A stretch of 64,000 nucleotides of DNA from Tragulus kanchil (GCA_022376925.1 JAIOJX010000032.1:200442939-200506938); one strand, 5' to 3'; shown: positions 32,317-43,716, counted from the first letter of the stretch. Numbers and translations are program-made. Notes: generated by a model from the sequence alone, not told the origin.

Positions 32317-32445
32317 TCCTGTGATAAACCATAATGGAATATGTAAAAGAATATGTTTATGTGTAACTGAATTACTTTGCTGTACAGCAGTAATTAACAC
32401 AACATTGTAAATCAACTATGTTTCAATAAAATAAATTCTAAAAAA

Positions 32446-33370
32446 ACCTAATCTCAGGTTGTAAGAACAAAAGTCAGCAGGATGGAGGGAACGCCTAAAA
32501 TGGATGTTGGGACCTTTTGGGGGTAGCAACAGGGTCTGGAGAGGTATGAACAAAGGGGAGACTCAGTGGTGATTCTAAAGCTTGTAAGACAAGAAGTGTG
32601 CTTGCCAGGAGCATGGGCTCCAGTAGAAAATGCATATTTGTAGGTGAACTGTCTCTAGAAGGCATCTTAATTGTGTAGTAGAAAGAATAGGGAGTGAGAA
32701 GTAAGGTTAAATTTCTATTATAAAGTAATAAAGGTAATTCAAACTCCTTATTTACAAAGGAAGAACTGAAACACCCTACAAAAGAGGATCATTTAAACAC
32801 TCAAGAGTTTTACCAGTACAAGGTACACTCCAAACTCCATCGATGGAAAGTCACTGTGTTTTCAAAGAACCCCTATTCAACACTATGAAATGTCTTACTG
32901 CCACCCATTCCCTTTCCACAGCTCATACACTTGAAGGGAAAGTTAAGGAAGAGTCTTGTTGGGTCCTTGGGCCTTCCTGCCCGAGGGATGGGCACACTGG
33001 CATACCCAAGGTACCTCTGTCCATGCCTCATGGACTTTTGGGCTCTCTCCCGGCAGTAAAGGTCATGTTGCATATCTTTCACCCCCACTACACTCCTTGG
33101 CCTCTCCATAAATTAATCTTCTTGTTTAATTGCCTATTACCAAGGGCACAAGTCAGAGTAAGGCAACCCTACCAGGAACCCTCTACCGGAGCCCAAAGTC
33201 AACAATATGCATATGACGTGAGCCATTCATTTCTTTCTTTCCTTTTTCTTCAACTGGTGTCTAGGGTAGTAGACCTCTCAGAAAAATCTCCACCTAGACC
33301 CACCTTCAATTTGACCTGAAAAATTATTTAAAATCTGAACCATGAAAATATATTCTGCCATGACCCTAAG
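32446..33370. other. Unique non-coding DNA
   Basis: No repeat recognised. The 158-codon + frame at 32843-33319 lacks a family signature and convincing splice sites. Confidence 0.4.
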
Positions 33371-33912
33371 TGCCCCCACTGTCTTGCTCCCTTGCAATCC
33401 GTAGCCAATTAGTAAGATGTTGGGTCCTTATGCTACCACTGCTTATAACCCTCTCTTCAAAGCCAAATGTTAAAAAGCCTCATCCATACTAACCAGCTCC
33501 CCTTGGGAAGTGCTAATTGGAAAACCACATAACGGTATCTGTTTGCTAGAGACAACATCTAACCGAAGCAGAAATGACACAGCAAAAGTGTGACTGTCAG
33601 AGCAGGTTCCCGGTGCCTCAGCTCCTCCCCAGACGCAAACACCTGACCTCGAAGAAGCAGGCACATCGCAGCTCTGCAGCAGGGTACTATATGACTCTGG
33701 GCAAAACAAGACCCTTCTGTGCTGCCAGTGTTACCCCAAGAAATAGGAGAGATGGTATGCCCTCTGCATCTTCTTGAGTCAGGAGGTGTGCTGAGCCCGT
33801 GATGCTCGGTGTTCCCACTCTGTGAACCCTGGCTCAGGCTCAGCGGCACCACCAAGCGCACAGAAGTTAGCCTAACTGTGGGGGAGTTGCTATGCCATCT
33901 GCTCTGCTCCAA

Positions 33913-33926
33913 CCACTAGAGGGCAG
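33913..33926 (+). promoter_or_regulatory. CTCF core motif (duplication 6, copy A)
   Basis: CCACTAGAGGGCAG fits the 14-bp CTCF core consensus at every position. It lies outside any recognised SINE. Occupancy cannot be judged from sequence. Confidence 0.5.
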
Positions 33927-34329
33927 AAGAGTCCCGTGCACTCCATGAGCTCTGGTTCCATTCCCTGAAAGAGGAGTAAACTGCACATAGACAGGGCCAT
34001 GTTCCTGAAATTGAAGGCTACGGTAATTATCCATGAAAATGAGGAATTCAGCGTCTGCTACTCTGTAAGGTTGTCCAGACTCTGCTTTATCTTATCAACC
34101 TGTCTATGCACGTTGGCTCACAGCTGTAAGCCAGTGACCTTTTGAGTTCTGTGTCTTCAAGGGTGAGTTTTCAAGTCCTGCTTCTAATTCCATGGAAGTT
34201 AGAGTCAGTAACCCACGGCCCGAGTCTTTCTGGGATGGCAACAACCTGCCAAGAGAGATCAGCCATGGCCTCTTGACTCACGACCAGTGTTGCCGCTCCT
34301 TGTATCAGGCAAACCCTTGGACCATGGGC

Positions 34330-34417
34330 ACCCTTTAGATCCCCCTGAACCAGGATCACCCTCTGCATCCCCTTGGCCATGAATGTCCCTTGCATCCCCC
34401 TGACTCCTGGCCATGCC
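34330..34417. repeat. Imperfect ~28-bp minisatellite, three units
   Basis: Three diverged units built on (T)GCATCCCC-Y-TG plus CCATG/ACC: AGATCCCCCTGAACC, GCATCCCCTTGGCCATG and GCATCCCCCTGACTCC. The same array is at 35410-35497 in copy B. Confidence 0.45.
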
Positions 34418-34450
34418 TTTTATTCTCTTGAAAGGACTCATGGAGACAAA

Positions 34451-35520
34451 TGCCCCCACTGTCTTGCTCCCTTGCAATCCGTAGCCAATTAGTAAGATGT
34501 TGGGTCCTTATGCTACCACTGCTTATAACCCTCTCTTCAAAGCCAAATGTTAAAAAGCCTCATCCATACTAACCAGCTCCCCTTGGGAAGTGCTAATTGG
34601 AAAACCACATAACGGTATCTGTTTGCTAGAGACAACATCTAACCGAAGCAGAAATGACACAGCAAAAGTGTGACTGTCAGAGCAGGTTCCCGGTGCCTCA
34701 GCTCCTCCCCAGACGCAAACACCTGACCTCGAAGAAGCAGGCACATCGCAGCTCTGCAGCAGGGTACTATATGACTCTGGGCAAAACAAGACCCTTCTGT
34801 GCTGCCAGTGTTACCCCAAGAAATAGGAGAGATGGTATGCCCTCTGCATCTTCTTGAGTCAGGAGGTGTGCTGAGCCCGTGATGCTCGGTGTTCCCACTC
34901 TGTGAACCCTGGCTCAGGCTCAGCGGCACCACCAAGCGCACAGAAGTTAGCCTAACTGTGGGGGAGTTGCTATGCCATCTGCTCTGCTCCAACCACTAGA
35001 GGGCAGAAGAGTCCCGTGCACTCCATGAGCTCTGGTTCCATTCCCTGAAAGAGGAGTAAACTGCACATAGACAGGGCCATGTTCCTGAAATTGAAGGCTA
35101 CGGTAATTATCCATGAAAATGAGGAATTCAGCGTCTGCTACTCTGTAAGGTTGTCCAGACTCTGCTTTATCTTATCAACCTGTCTATGCACGTTGGCTCA
35201 CAGCTGTAAGCCAGTGACCTTTTGAGTTCTGTGTCTTCAAGGGTGAGTTTTCAAGTCCTGCTTCTAATTCCATGGAAGTTAGAGTCAGTAACCCACGGCC
35301 CGAGTCTTTCTGGGATGGCAACAACCTGCCAAGAGAGATCAGCCATGGCCTCTTGACTCACGACCAGTGTTGCCGCTCCTTGTATCAGGCAAACCCTTGG
35401 ACCATGGGCACCCTTTAGATCCCCCTGAACCAGGATCACCCTCTGCATCCCCTTGGCCATGAATGTCCCTTGCATCTCCCTGAATCATGGCCATGCCTTT
35501 TATTCTCTTGAAAGGACTCA
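34451..35520. repeat. Duplication 6, copy B
   Basis: Second copy of 33371-34440, continuing into unique sequence after AAAGGACTCA. Confidence 0.95.
34993..35006 (+). promoter_or_regulatory. CTCF core motif (duplication 6, copy B)
   Basis: Same 14-bp core and same orientation as 33913-33926, present because of the duplication. Confidence 0.45.
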
Positions 35521-35639
35521 GAGTGAGGAGACAATACTGACTTGGGTTGAAAGATGGTGATAATGAAGGAGAGGCTTCCCTAAACAAAATGAAGAAAGGT
35601 CCATCTACACTCTAATAGTAAGGAAGCCACTTGGATATC

Positions 35640-35770
35640 TCATTCCAATCTCCCACTAACAGGCAGAAAAACTAAGGCCCAAAGAGTTTTCATGGCTTGT
35701 CCAAGGTCAAACAACTTGATCACAAAGGCTGGCCTATGTATCCCTGAGGTCTCCTGGTCCCTGGTGTATT
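35640..35770 (-). repeat. MIR SINE, degraded
   Basis: Reverse MIR order: GGCAGAAAAACTAAGGCCCA-AAGAG, then GGCTTGTCCAAGGTCAAACA-ACTTG. Confidence 0.5.
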
Positions 35771-36984
35771 CTTCCATCTATCCCAGGAAGCCTCTGCAGC
35801 CTCTTTGTGAAATAAAAGATGCGGATGTAGGTATAAACTAGGCATAAAAAGAACAACTAGGGAATTCATCAAGTCCTACACAACTAGACTCAGATGTCCA
35901 AAAAGAAACCGGAAGGGGCTTTAAGGTCATGAGAAAGATGTTAACCAGTGACCTCCCAGGGGAGGTGTGTGGCTATGGCCAGTTAATTTAGATACTCAAG
36001 CAAAGTAGACTATTTGCAACCCATACCCAAACCGTGGAGTTAGAGACAGGATTTTCCCAGTCTTTATAATCCTACCATACACAGCAGGATAAATTTAAGA
36101 CAGTATAATTTCACTATGTTTGGAAGAATAGAATTTTATCTTTAATTATACATAGGGAAGAGTTACACCTTCTTAAAGGAAATTTCAGATAGCAAGGACC
36201 CCGTTAAAGGGAGCTTCTCTGAAGAGGACTCATCCCCATACTCCTGAAGCCAGACCACTAAGTCAACCTTTCCTTCAGCCCTTTCTGTACGACTGAGCTC
36301 ACACCTGTTCCAGCATCCCCGACTCCCTTAGCAACATCCCCCACCAAATCTTCAGCAGTGTCCTGGCGACCCTGCCTCGGACAGCGGTCCAGATACCACC
36401 CTCCTATCTTCTATACTTTTCAGGGTGAAAAAGAAAGTAAGAGGGTCTTCCCAAGATACAGCCTATTCTGTTGATCTGAAATCCCAGGACCCGCCCAGCC
36501 TCCTCTGCCTTGGCCAGTGTCAAACTCAAGCGGAAATGTCTGCAGCTCCCTCCTTGCTATGTGATCTTCTCAGCCATTCGTGGAGCTGTTTTCTCTTCAT
36601 TTCCATTAATTAATTATTCTGTTTCAGCTGCGCCCTCGGAGCTCTGACAGGGGTGGGAAGAGGGCAACAACTTTATTAATAAAGTTATTATATTACATCT
36701 AGAGGGAATCATGATGCAAGAAAAGGAACAAAGGACATTTGAGTAACTGGATAAAAACCACACGAGTCTCTCCACCTCACTTTACTCATTCCCAGATGTA
36801 TCACTGGCTATTTTCCTGGGAGCCCTCTCTTTATGCCCTTGATAGCTCTCTCTACAGTTTTTATAGAATATAACATACAACACTCTAATAATTCCACACA
36901 TTGGTGTTGTCAGAGGCAGAAGCATGATGGTTTCATTGGACCCGTGGTATAAGGATTATACCACTAGTAATAACACCTCTATGT
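35771..36984. other. Unique non-coding DNA
   Basis: No recognised mobile element and no supported exon. Confidence 0.4.
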
Positions 36985-37130
36985 AATACTTTCTTGAAAG
37001 CACTCACATCTACTGTCTCGTGGAATTCGCACAACAAACCCGAGAGGTGGCAGGAAGTTTTTTTCGCCCCCATTTCACGGGTGGCAAAACCCACAGTAGA
37101 CAGTTAACGACCACCTTCCCTCAGCTACTG
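36985..37130 (-). repeat. MIR SINE, degraded
   Basis: Reverse MIR order: AAAGCACTCACATCTACTGT-CTCG, ACAACAAACCCGAGAGGTGG, CCCCATTTCACGGGTGGCAA-AAC. Confidence 0.5.
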
Positions 37131-37359
37131 GCCTGATGCATTACCCCACCAGGACCCCCATGCCCCGAGATCTAGCTCTTTACCTCCCTAACAACAGCTC
37201 AAACTGCAAGGAGACCTGGGGGAAGGAATCACAAACCTCTATTTTGAGTTTAGTTCAGTGTCTGGAAATACCGTGTGGCTGTAACCCTCAGGACAGAGAT
37301 CCCGAGATAAGTAAGAAAAAGGAAAGGAAAGAGCATTTTGCCCCATTAGACTTTCACTC

Positions 37360-37575
37360 AGTTTCTCAGCCTCAGGATTACTGACTTTTGCGGCCAGCAA
37401 CGCTTCGCTGTGGGGCTGTCCTGTGCATCACAAGATACTCAGCAGCATCTCCGGTCACTGCCCACTAGACGTCAGTAGCATTCCCTAGTCACCTCCAGGG
37501 TTACAAGGAAAACTGTCCCCAGATGTGGCCCATCATCCCCTCGGGGTGCAAAATTCCTCTTGGCTGAATCCATGC
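37360..37575 (-). mobile_element. MER20 (hAT-Charlie MITE)
   Basis: Complement of MER20: GGGGCTGTCCTGTGCATCAC, AGCAGCATCTCCGGTCACTG-CCCACTAGACGTCAGTAGCA, AACTGTCCCCAGATGTGGCC, CCTCGGGGTGCAAAATTCCT. This non-autonomous DNA transposon is fixed across placental mammals. Some MER20 copies are published as regulatory elements in endometrial stromal cells; nothing here shows that for this copy. Confidence 0.85.
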
Positions 37576-37699
37576 TATTATAGTGCATAGCTTATCTCTC
37601 AGTCTTTCTCTCGCTTTCTCACCACATCCCTACTCTAACCCTAGAGGTATTTCCTGGGCTATTCATCCTCAGCCAAGATGACTGAAAGTCCAAATATTA

Positions 37700-37905
37700 T
37701 GAGTTTGAAGCTTGTTTCTATCTCTTCCTCAGTAAGCTATCTTGGGAGAATTCTCTTATCTTGGAGCCTCCGTTTCCTCATCTGTCAATGTGAATTATAC
37801 CATGTACCTTCCGTGACGTTCATGAGGATTAAATGACATGATGTCTATACAGGCTGAGCGTGACGTCTGAGTCAAACTAAGCATCTAATAATAATATAGC
37901 CAGTA
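37700..37905 (+). repeat. MIR SINE
   Basis: Forward MIR order: CCTCCGTTTCCTCATCTGTC-AATG, CGTTCATGAGGATTAAATGA-CATGATG, with a degraded tail. Confidence 0.7.
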
Positions 37906-38149
37906 TTATTTTGAAGGGAAGGAAGCATTTAGACTAGATGGCATATAACTGAAAATAACCCCTTCAGGTAGAGGTTGCTCCAGCTGCACCCTCAGTCTAC
38001 CTGCCTAAGGCACTGCCACTCTGTGCAGCAGAACTACTGTGCACCCAGGAGAAAAGCAGTGGCTTCACTGTGAATACAAAGAACTTAGTAGCCCATTAAC
38101 ACTCTCTGTCTCTCCTTAGGTGACAGAGAAGATGTCATGGACGGTGACA

Positions 38150-38640
38150 ACATTTATCCTTGGCTATTAAGCTCTATGATCCTGCTTGACATTCTGATTA
38201 CTTGCTGTGACCTACCAGACCTGGCCACTGCCCTCTCTGCCATCCTTACCACACACGGCTCTCCCCCTCATCTGCTATTCTTTCTGTTCCCAGAACCTCC
38301 ATGCAGGCCCTGGCTTGGTTTCGGTCTCACGGTTAGTTCTCTCTGCTTGGAACAATCTGCCCCTAGAACTCCTCTCTCCTTTGCTTCACTAAGCTCTTGG
38401 CCTAAACGTCACCTCTTTACAGAGGTCGCCCCTGACCTCCATGCAGCCTCAGCCTCTAACTACCTTCAGCGTCCTTATCCTCCCTCACGTTCATCTCAGC
38501 TCTCATTTCTGTCTGCCTCTCCCCCTTACAAGGTTAGTTTCAAGATACCAAGGGTTTTCCTTTGCTGGCCATCATAGTCTAAATACTTAGAACTGTGTCA
38601 GGCCCAGAGCAAATAGTCCAGAATATTTGTTGAATAAATG
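38150..38640 (+). mobile_element. L2 LINE fragment (3' end)
   Basis: L2 3' end: TGACCTACCAGACCTGGCCA, CTCTGCTTGGAACAATCTGC, GGCCTAAACGTCACCTCTTT, GAGGTCGCCCCTGACCTCC, CATCTCAGCTCTCATTTCTG and a terminal ATATTTGTTGAATAAATGA. The 146-codon open frame at 38137-38577 lies almost wholly inside it and is not a host gene. Confidence 0.8.
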
Positions 38641-40814
38641 ACCTCCTCAAGGGCAAGTGCCATGTCCCTATAATTCCCAGGACACCTGACAGGGGACAGG
38701 AGATACTCGGTTAACTATTCAATTGACCTGTAGTATTTGTTGAGCACCAACTGTGACCTCTGGAGGCTGTGAAGCCTCAGAAAACGTTTCCCAAGAGGCC
38801 AGTTCTGTTTTTGATGAAGAAAGAGAAAGCAAGCAGAGCCCAGTGTCCTCTTGAATCCCTCAATCCTTCTTGGCTCTATCTGGGACTGTCAGTGTTAGGA
38901 AGTGGGCTGGAATGGGGAGATCAGGTGTGGAATCCTGCCCCAGTTAAGCACCTACAGGTGTATTCAGGAAGGACCCCAGGGAGGTCCACATCAAAGGAGT
39001 GTTACTGTTGGTTACCCTGGACACCATCCTGGTCCTCAACAGCAGTCCTGGGTGCTCCTCGTTACTTCCTGGGCAGGCAGCCCTGAGGCGGAGTCCCTCA
39101 TCTTCACACACTCTCGCCAGCACATCCCTATTTGTTCCAGAGCAGAGGTCAGAACTGCAGTGGGTTGAGGGGGAGGGAACAGCAATGACATGGCAGGTCC
39201 TGCCTCTGGTCTCTGTCACACAGACCCTGCCCTGTGAGCCAGCGAGGCCCAAGAGGTCTGCAGTAGCCCTCGGAGGCCTTGTCCTTCAGATGGCTAGCAG
39301 GCAACTCAGCTCGCCGGGGAGGCATGCCCTGGATGCCAGGACGGCTGCTTCCACATTTAGACTGCATCGCATTACCTCACTGCCAGCCAATCGGCGCCTC
39401 CCCAGGCTCAGCACACGTTCTCCCCTTTGCCACAGACACTGCCTCATGTCACTCTCTGCTCCAGGAGCACGTGGTGCCCAGGGCCGGCTGGGTGGTGTCG
39501 CGGGGGTGGGCAGAAAGACAGGGAAGGCCACCAGAGCCTTCCCTGTGGGTATCGGCAGCCTCAACCCTTGGCCCTTCCTCCACCTCGCATGCGATGTGAG
39601 CATCACAGCGTGCAGTATCTGGCAGGCGTGGGCCCTTCTCCATAGGAATGCAGGTGGCAAAAGAGTGGCACGGGCTGAGGAGAGCGTTCTGCCACCTCAG
39701 AAGAAGCTGAGCCGTAGTCACCCTGAGAGGACTGGTGAGCTCAGTGATCTGCAAACCCCGTTCAGCCAGGGTCCTGCCACCTGCGCCCCCGGCTGACAAC
39801 AACTATTTCTCCACTTTGCGGCTCCAGCCTTGGCTCACCTGCACCCAGGACCAAATTTCAGCCACAGGCATCTCCACTGACAAAACAGAGGAGCAGAGAC
39901 TAATATTTAGGAAATCAGAGGGTCCCTTACAACCTAGACGTACCCAAGTTAAAGGGAGAGGCTTGGATCTTGGGGCGGGAATGAGCAGGTGGACTTGTAA
40001 CTGGTTAACACGTGGGTTCCCGTGTACCCAGCCCGTGCTCAGGAGAGCTGGCTCCCGGGGGAACAGGAACCAGAGAGAGACTGGGGCCGGCAGCCTTGCA
40101 GTGAAGCTGTACCATCCCCTGCTGCAGTCCACCCCCATCCCCCACCTCCTGGAAGGCCTGCAAACTCATTCTAGAGGAAGACAGTCAGAAAAGGGCATTT
40201 TATTTTCACGCCATCTCACTTCAAAGGTTTTTTTCCTCCAGATAGAATCAGAGATGTTAATATATTTTTAAGTAGGGAAAAGGAGGAGTGCAGGGGACAG
40301 GATGGGAATCCAGGATAAATCTTCACAGGGAATTCAGTATTTTCCAAAAACACAGCTCTCCAATCACAACAATGGTTCCACGGATGCACCACTAGTGAGG
40401 ACTGTTAATAGCTCTGCACACACCAACGACAGAAGTAGGGAGAGATACTAAGGAGACGCTCGATATGACACCCTCCATTCACCATTTCCGTGCACACACA
40501 AGCGGCAGGGGTCGCTTCCTGCCTACGTCAGACCTCCGTCTCCCACATGCTTTTCCTCCCCACTCACAAACCAAGAGGGCATCTCCAGATAGGCTAACTG
40601 TTGTGACTCTGTCGGCCTCTCCCTGGGTAGAAAGATCCATGTTCCAGATCACCTTGCCCTGTTATCCAAGCCCCAGGTTTCACAGCACACGCCCAGAAGG
40701 GAGCTATCACAAACAGGTTCATTGGAGAAAGAGGTTACAGTTGAACAATGGGCCTGCCACACAGGGAGCAGACTGCATCATTCCTAAACCGACGGGCTGC
40801 ATTTAAAGTGCTCA
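38641..40814. other. GC-rich unique DNA with overlapping open frames
   Basis: This holds the window's longest open frame (265 codons, + strand, 38999-39796). It also has 124-, 117- and 111-codon minus frames and a 178-codon + frame (39735-40271) over the same bases. Several long frames on both strands are what a GC-rich, stop-poor stretch gives by chance. No domain, signal peptide or splice pattern supports a gene, and it is not dense enough in CpG to call an island by eye. Confidence 0.4.
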
Positions 40815-41093
40815 CAAGGACTCCCCTGGTAGTCCAGTCACAGGTCTGATCCCTGGGCCAGGAAGATCCCACATGCTGAGAAGCAACTAAGTTTGCCCAC
40901 CGTAACTACGGAGCCCGCACTCTAGAGCTTGTGCTCTGCAACTAGTGAAGCCCGCAAGCCTAGAACCCATGCTTCCTCAACAAGAGAAGCCGCCACCCAT
41001 GTACTGCAATGAAGAGTGGGCCCCACTCACTGCAACTAACAAAAACACACACACAGCAACAAAGACCCAGCACAGCCAAAAAATAAATAAACT
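40815..41093 (+). mobile_element. CHR-1 SINE
   Basis: Forward CHR-1: ACTCCCCTGGTAGTCCAG, GGCCAGGAAGATCCCACATG, GCAACTAAGTTTGCCCACCG, GAGCTTGTGCTCTGCAACTA, AGAGAAGCCGCCACCCATGT, AACAAAGACCCAGCACAGCC, then AAAAAATAAATAAA. The left edge of duplication 7 falls inside it at 40975. Confidence 0.9.
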
Positions 41094-42046
41094 GCTGATG
41101 AAACTTTATAAAAGAGGTAGCAGACTGAAAAGGTCAACAGGAAAGCTATCCTAGTGACTTGCTTAGACAGTAGGGCTATTCTCTCACCTTCTACCCCTCA
41201 GTTGATACATCTGGCTACAATGATCAACCACCATGACAGCTGCAAAGTGATTCTTCAAGGTGGACACAGGTCTGGGAAGGAATAAAAGCCACCCATGTCA
41301 GAAAACACATGAAAACATCTCCTTGAGTCACCCCCCACTCTCAGAATAACCGACACAGGGCCCCTTTGGCATTTGGCCAAGGTCCCAACAGTCACTTGTA
41401 AAAGATGAGGTGAGACCTACAAAAGGGTTAACAAGAAATCAGTTGCCACCAGCGTCGTAAGAAAGCAACAAGAACCCAAAAAAGTTGGAGTTAGTAGAAA
41501 AGCTTCAGTCCCAATTTTCAAAGCCAATTTAGTTTCAGCCTTTTTTATTTCATTTATTTCCTAAAGAATAATGCACACATTTTCAAGACCTGGTTAAAAA
41601 AAGAAACCTATTACATTACTGTAATAGGCCTGGCAGCTATTGTTTTCACGAACAAACTGGACATCTCATCTCAGAGAAAAGCATTCAGAGGTCTGAGGCC
41701 TCGCTATTCTTCTAGGGAGTCCAGTGAGCCAGCTACTGAGGCAGAGAGGACAGGAGACTTCCAGAGACCACAGGATGAATCTAGACGTGGGATACGTGGA
41801 GAAGGGAAGTCACCTGTGAACCACAAGAGGATGGAGTGGGCCAAGGTCCCTCCACTGTGGTCTCTGCTTCTCTTTTCTCTCAAGTAACAATTGAACTGGT
41901 ATCCATGCTTAGAGGCACTCGACAGACACTGACCAAACCACCCACGCAGAGTGAAGGCACCACACAAATCCCCAGGCTGCAAGGGCACAACCTCCGGGGC
42001 CAACAGGCTACTCTAAGGAAGAATAAAGAAGAGGTCTCCATTCTCC
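40975..42046. repeat. Duplication 7, copy A
   Basis: Direct copy of 42045-43116 at a constant offset of 1070, from CCTCAACAAGAGAAGCC to GAGGTCTCCATTCTCC. There is no filler, and the copies share CC at the junction. Duplicated content is a CHR-1 3' part plus unique DNA. Confidence 0.95.
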
Positions 42047-43116
42047 TCAACAAGAGAAGCCGCCACCCATGTACTGCAATGAAGAGTGGGCCCCACTCAC
42101 TGCAACTAACAAAAACACACACACAGCAACAAAGACCCAGCACAGCCAAAAAATAAATAAACTGCTGATGAAACTTTATAAAAGAGGTAGCAGACTGAAA
42201 AGGTCAACAGGAAAGCTATCCTAGTGACTTGCTTAGACAGTAGGGCTATTCTCTCACCTTCTACCCCTCAGTTGATACATCTGGCTACAATGATCAACCA
42301 CCATGACAGCTGCAAAGTGATTCTTCAAGGTGGACACAGGTCTGGGAAGGAATAAAAGCCACCCATGTCAGAAAACACATGAAAACATCTCCTTGAGTCA
42401 CCCCCCACTCTCAGAATAACCGACACAGGGCCCCTTTGGCATTTGGCCAAGGTCCCAACAGTCACTTGTAAAAGATGAGGTGAGACCTACAAAAGGGTTA
42501 ACAAGAAATCAGTTGCCACCAGCGTCGTAAGAAAGCAACAAGAACCCAAAAAAGTTGGAGTTAGTAGAAAAGCTTCAGTCCCAATTTTCAAAGCCAATTT
42601 AGTTTCAGCCTTTTTTATTTCATTTATTTCCTAAAGAATAATGCACACATTTTCAAGACCTGGTTAAAAAAAGAAACCTATTACATTACTGTAATAGGCC
42701 TGGCAGCTATTGTTTTCACGAACAAACTGGACATCTCATCTCAGAGAAAAGCATTCAGAGGTCTGAGGCCTCGCTATTCTTCTAGGGAGTCCAGTGAGCC
42801 AGCTACTGAGGCAGAGAGGACAGGAGACTTCCAGAGACCACAGGATGAATCTAGACGTGGGATACGTGGAGAAGGGAAGTCACCTGTGAACCACAAGAGG
42901 ATGGAGTGGGCCAAGGTCCCTCCACTGTGGTCTCTGCTTCTCTTTTCTCTCAAGTAACAATTGAACTGGTATCCATGCTTAGAGGCACTCGACAGACACT
43001 GACCAAACCACCCACGCAGAGTGAAGGCACCACACAAATCCCCAGGCTGCAAGGGCACAACCTCCGGGGCCAACAGGCTACTCTAAGGAAGAATAAAGAA
43101 GAGGTCTCCATTCTCC
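42045..43116. repeat. Duplication 7, copy B
   Basis: Second copy of 40975-42046. It begins with an orphan CHR-1 3' half (42045-42165) that lacks the SINE head, showing that the duplication, not retrotransposition, made it. Confidence 0.95.
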
Positions 43117-43158
43117 CTGGGGCTTCCAGGTGATGTACGGTAAAGAACTGGCCTCCCA

Positions 43159-43503
43159 GGGCTTCCCCTGGTGGTGCAGTGGGTAAGGACACTGCCTTGC
43201 AGTGCAAGGGGCGCCAGTTCAAGTCCTGGCCTGGGAAGATCCCACGTGCCGCGGAGCGGCTGGACCGATGTGTCCAATTACTGAGCCGGAGCTCTGGGGT
43301 GCCTGTGCCCAGAGCCGGTGCTCTGCGACGACAGTGGCCACCGCAATGGGAGGCCCACAGGAGCCAAAGAACAAAGACGGATGAAAATGGAGAAATGAAA
43401 GACCAATAGAAGTGGCCTGCCCATCCCCCTCCCTCCCCACCCCACCCCCCAGAAAATAAATAAAGAAAAAAAAGAAAAAAGATAAATCTCATTTAAAAAA
43501 AAA
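43159..43503 (+). mobile_element. CHR-2 SINE nested in the Bov-tA
   Basis: Full-length CHR-2: GGGCTTCCCCTGGTGGTGCA, CTGCCTTGCAGTGCAAGGGG, GCCGGAGCTCTGGGGTGCCT, GCTCTGCGACGACAGTGGCC, ACCAATAGAAGTGGCCTGCC, a C-rich tract and an A-rich tail. A 17-bp target-site duplication with one mismatch flanks it: AAAGAACTGGCCTCCCA (43142-43158) and AAAGAACCGGCCTCCCA (43504-43520). Confidence 0.93.
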
Positions 43504-43682
43504 AAAGAACCGGCCTCCCAAAGCGTGAGACACAGAGGGCACAAGTTCACTCCCTGGACTGGAAAGATCCCCTGGAGGAGGAAATGGCACCCCACACGGT
43601 AATCTTGCTGGGAAAATCTCGTGGACAGAGGAGCCTGGTGAGCTACAGTCCATGAAGTCACAAAAGCATCAGATACAACTGA

Positions 43683-43684
<2 letters not shown>

Positions 43685-43711
<27 letters not shown>
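43685..43711. repeat. (AC)n microsatellite
   Basis: About 13 AC units forming the tail of the Bov-tA. Confidence 0.95.

Positions 43712-43712
<1 letters not shown>

Positions 43713-43716
<4 letters not shown>

Larger units (their letters stand above)
31040..32445 (+). mobile_element. Older L1 3' end, split by a younger L1
   Basis: Left part 31040-31423 follows an L1 3' end: AAGATGTGGCACATATGCAC, GGAATACTACTCGGCCATAA, then 3' UTR words such as GGTCCCACTGTATAGCTCAG. Right part 32329-32445 resumes with ACCATAATGGAATATG, GTGTAACTGAATTACTTTGC, AACATTGTAAATCAACTATG and AATAAAATAAATTC. The younger L1 sits between them. Confidence 0.88.
33371..34440. repeat. Duplication 6, copy A
   Basis: Direct copy of 34451-35520 at a constant offset of 1080, from TGCCCCCACTGTCTTGC to TCTCTTGAAAGGACTCA. 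The copies look identical except near the copy A end (CCCCCTGACTCCTGGCC against CTCCCTGAATCATGGCC). Ten bases (TGGAGACAAA) separate them and resemble a corrupted version of the GAGGAGACAAT that follows copy B. Confidence 0.95.
43117..43712 (+). mobile_element. Bov-tA SINE split by a CHR-2
   Basis: The head GGGGCTTCCAGGTGATGTAC-GGTAAAGAACTGG (to 43158) resumes after the CHR-2 with GCGTGAGACACAGAGGGCAC, GGAAAGATCCCCTGGAGGAG, AGAGGAGCCTGGTGAGCTAC, ending in an (AC)n tail. Confidence 0.88.

Noticed and set aside
33559..34992. Identical pairs of 117-codon minus-strand frames (33559-33912 and 34639-34992) as duplicated genes
   Set aside because: They are the same bases in duplication 6 copies A and B, with random composition and overlapping frames on the other strand.
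38127..38577. A coding exon after a good acceptor (CTCTGTCTCTCCTTAG)
   Set aside because: The open frame runs almost entirely through an L2 fragment and ends within it.
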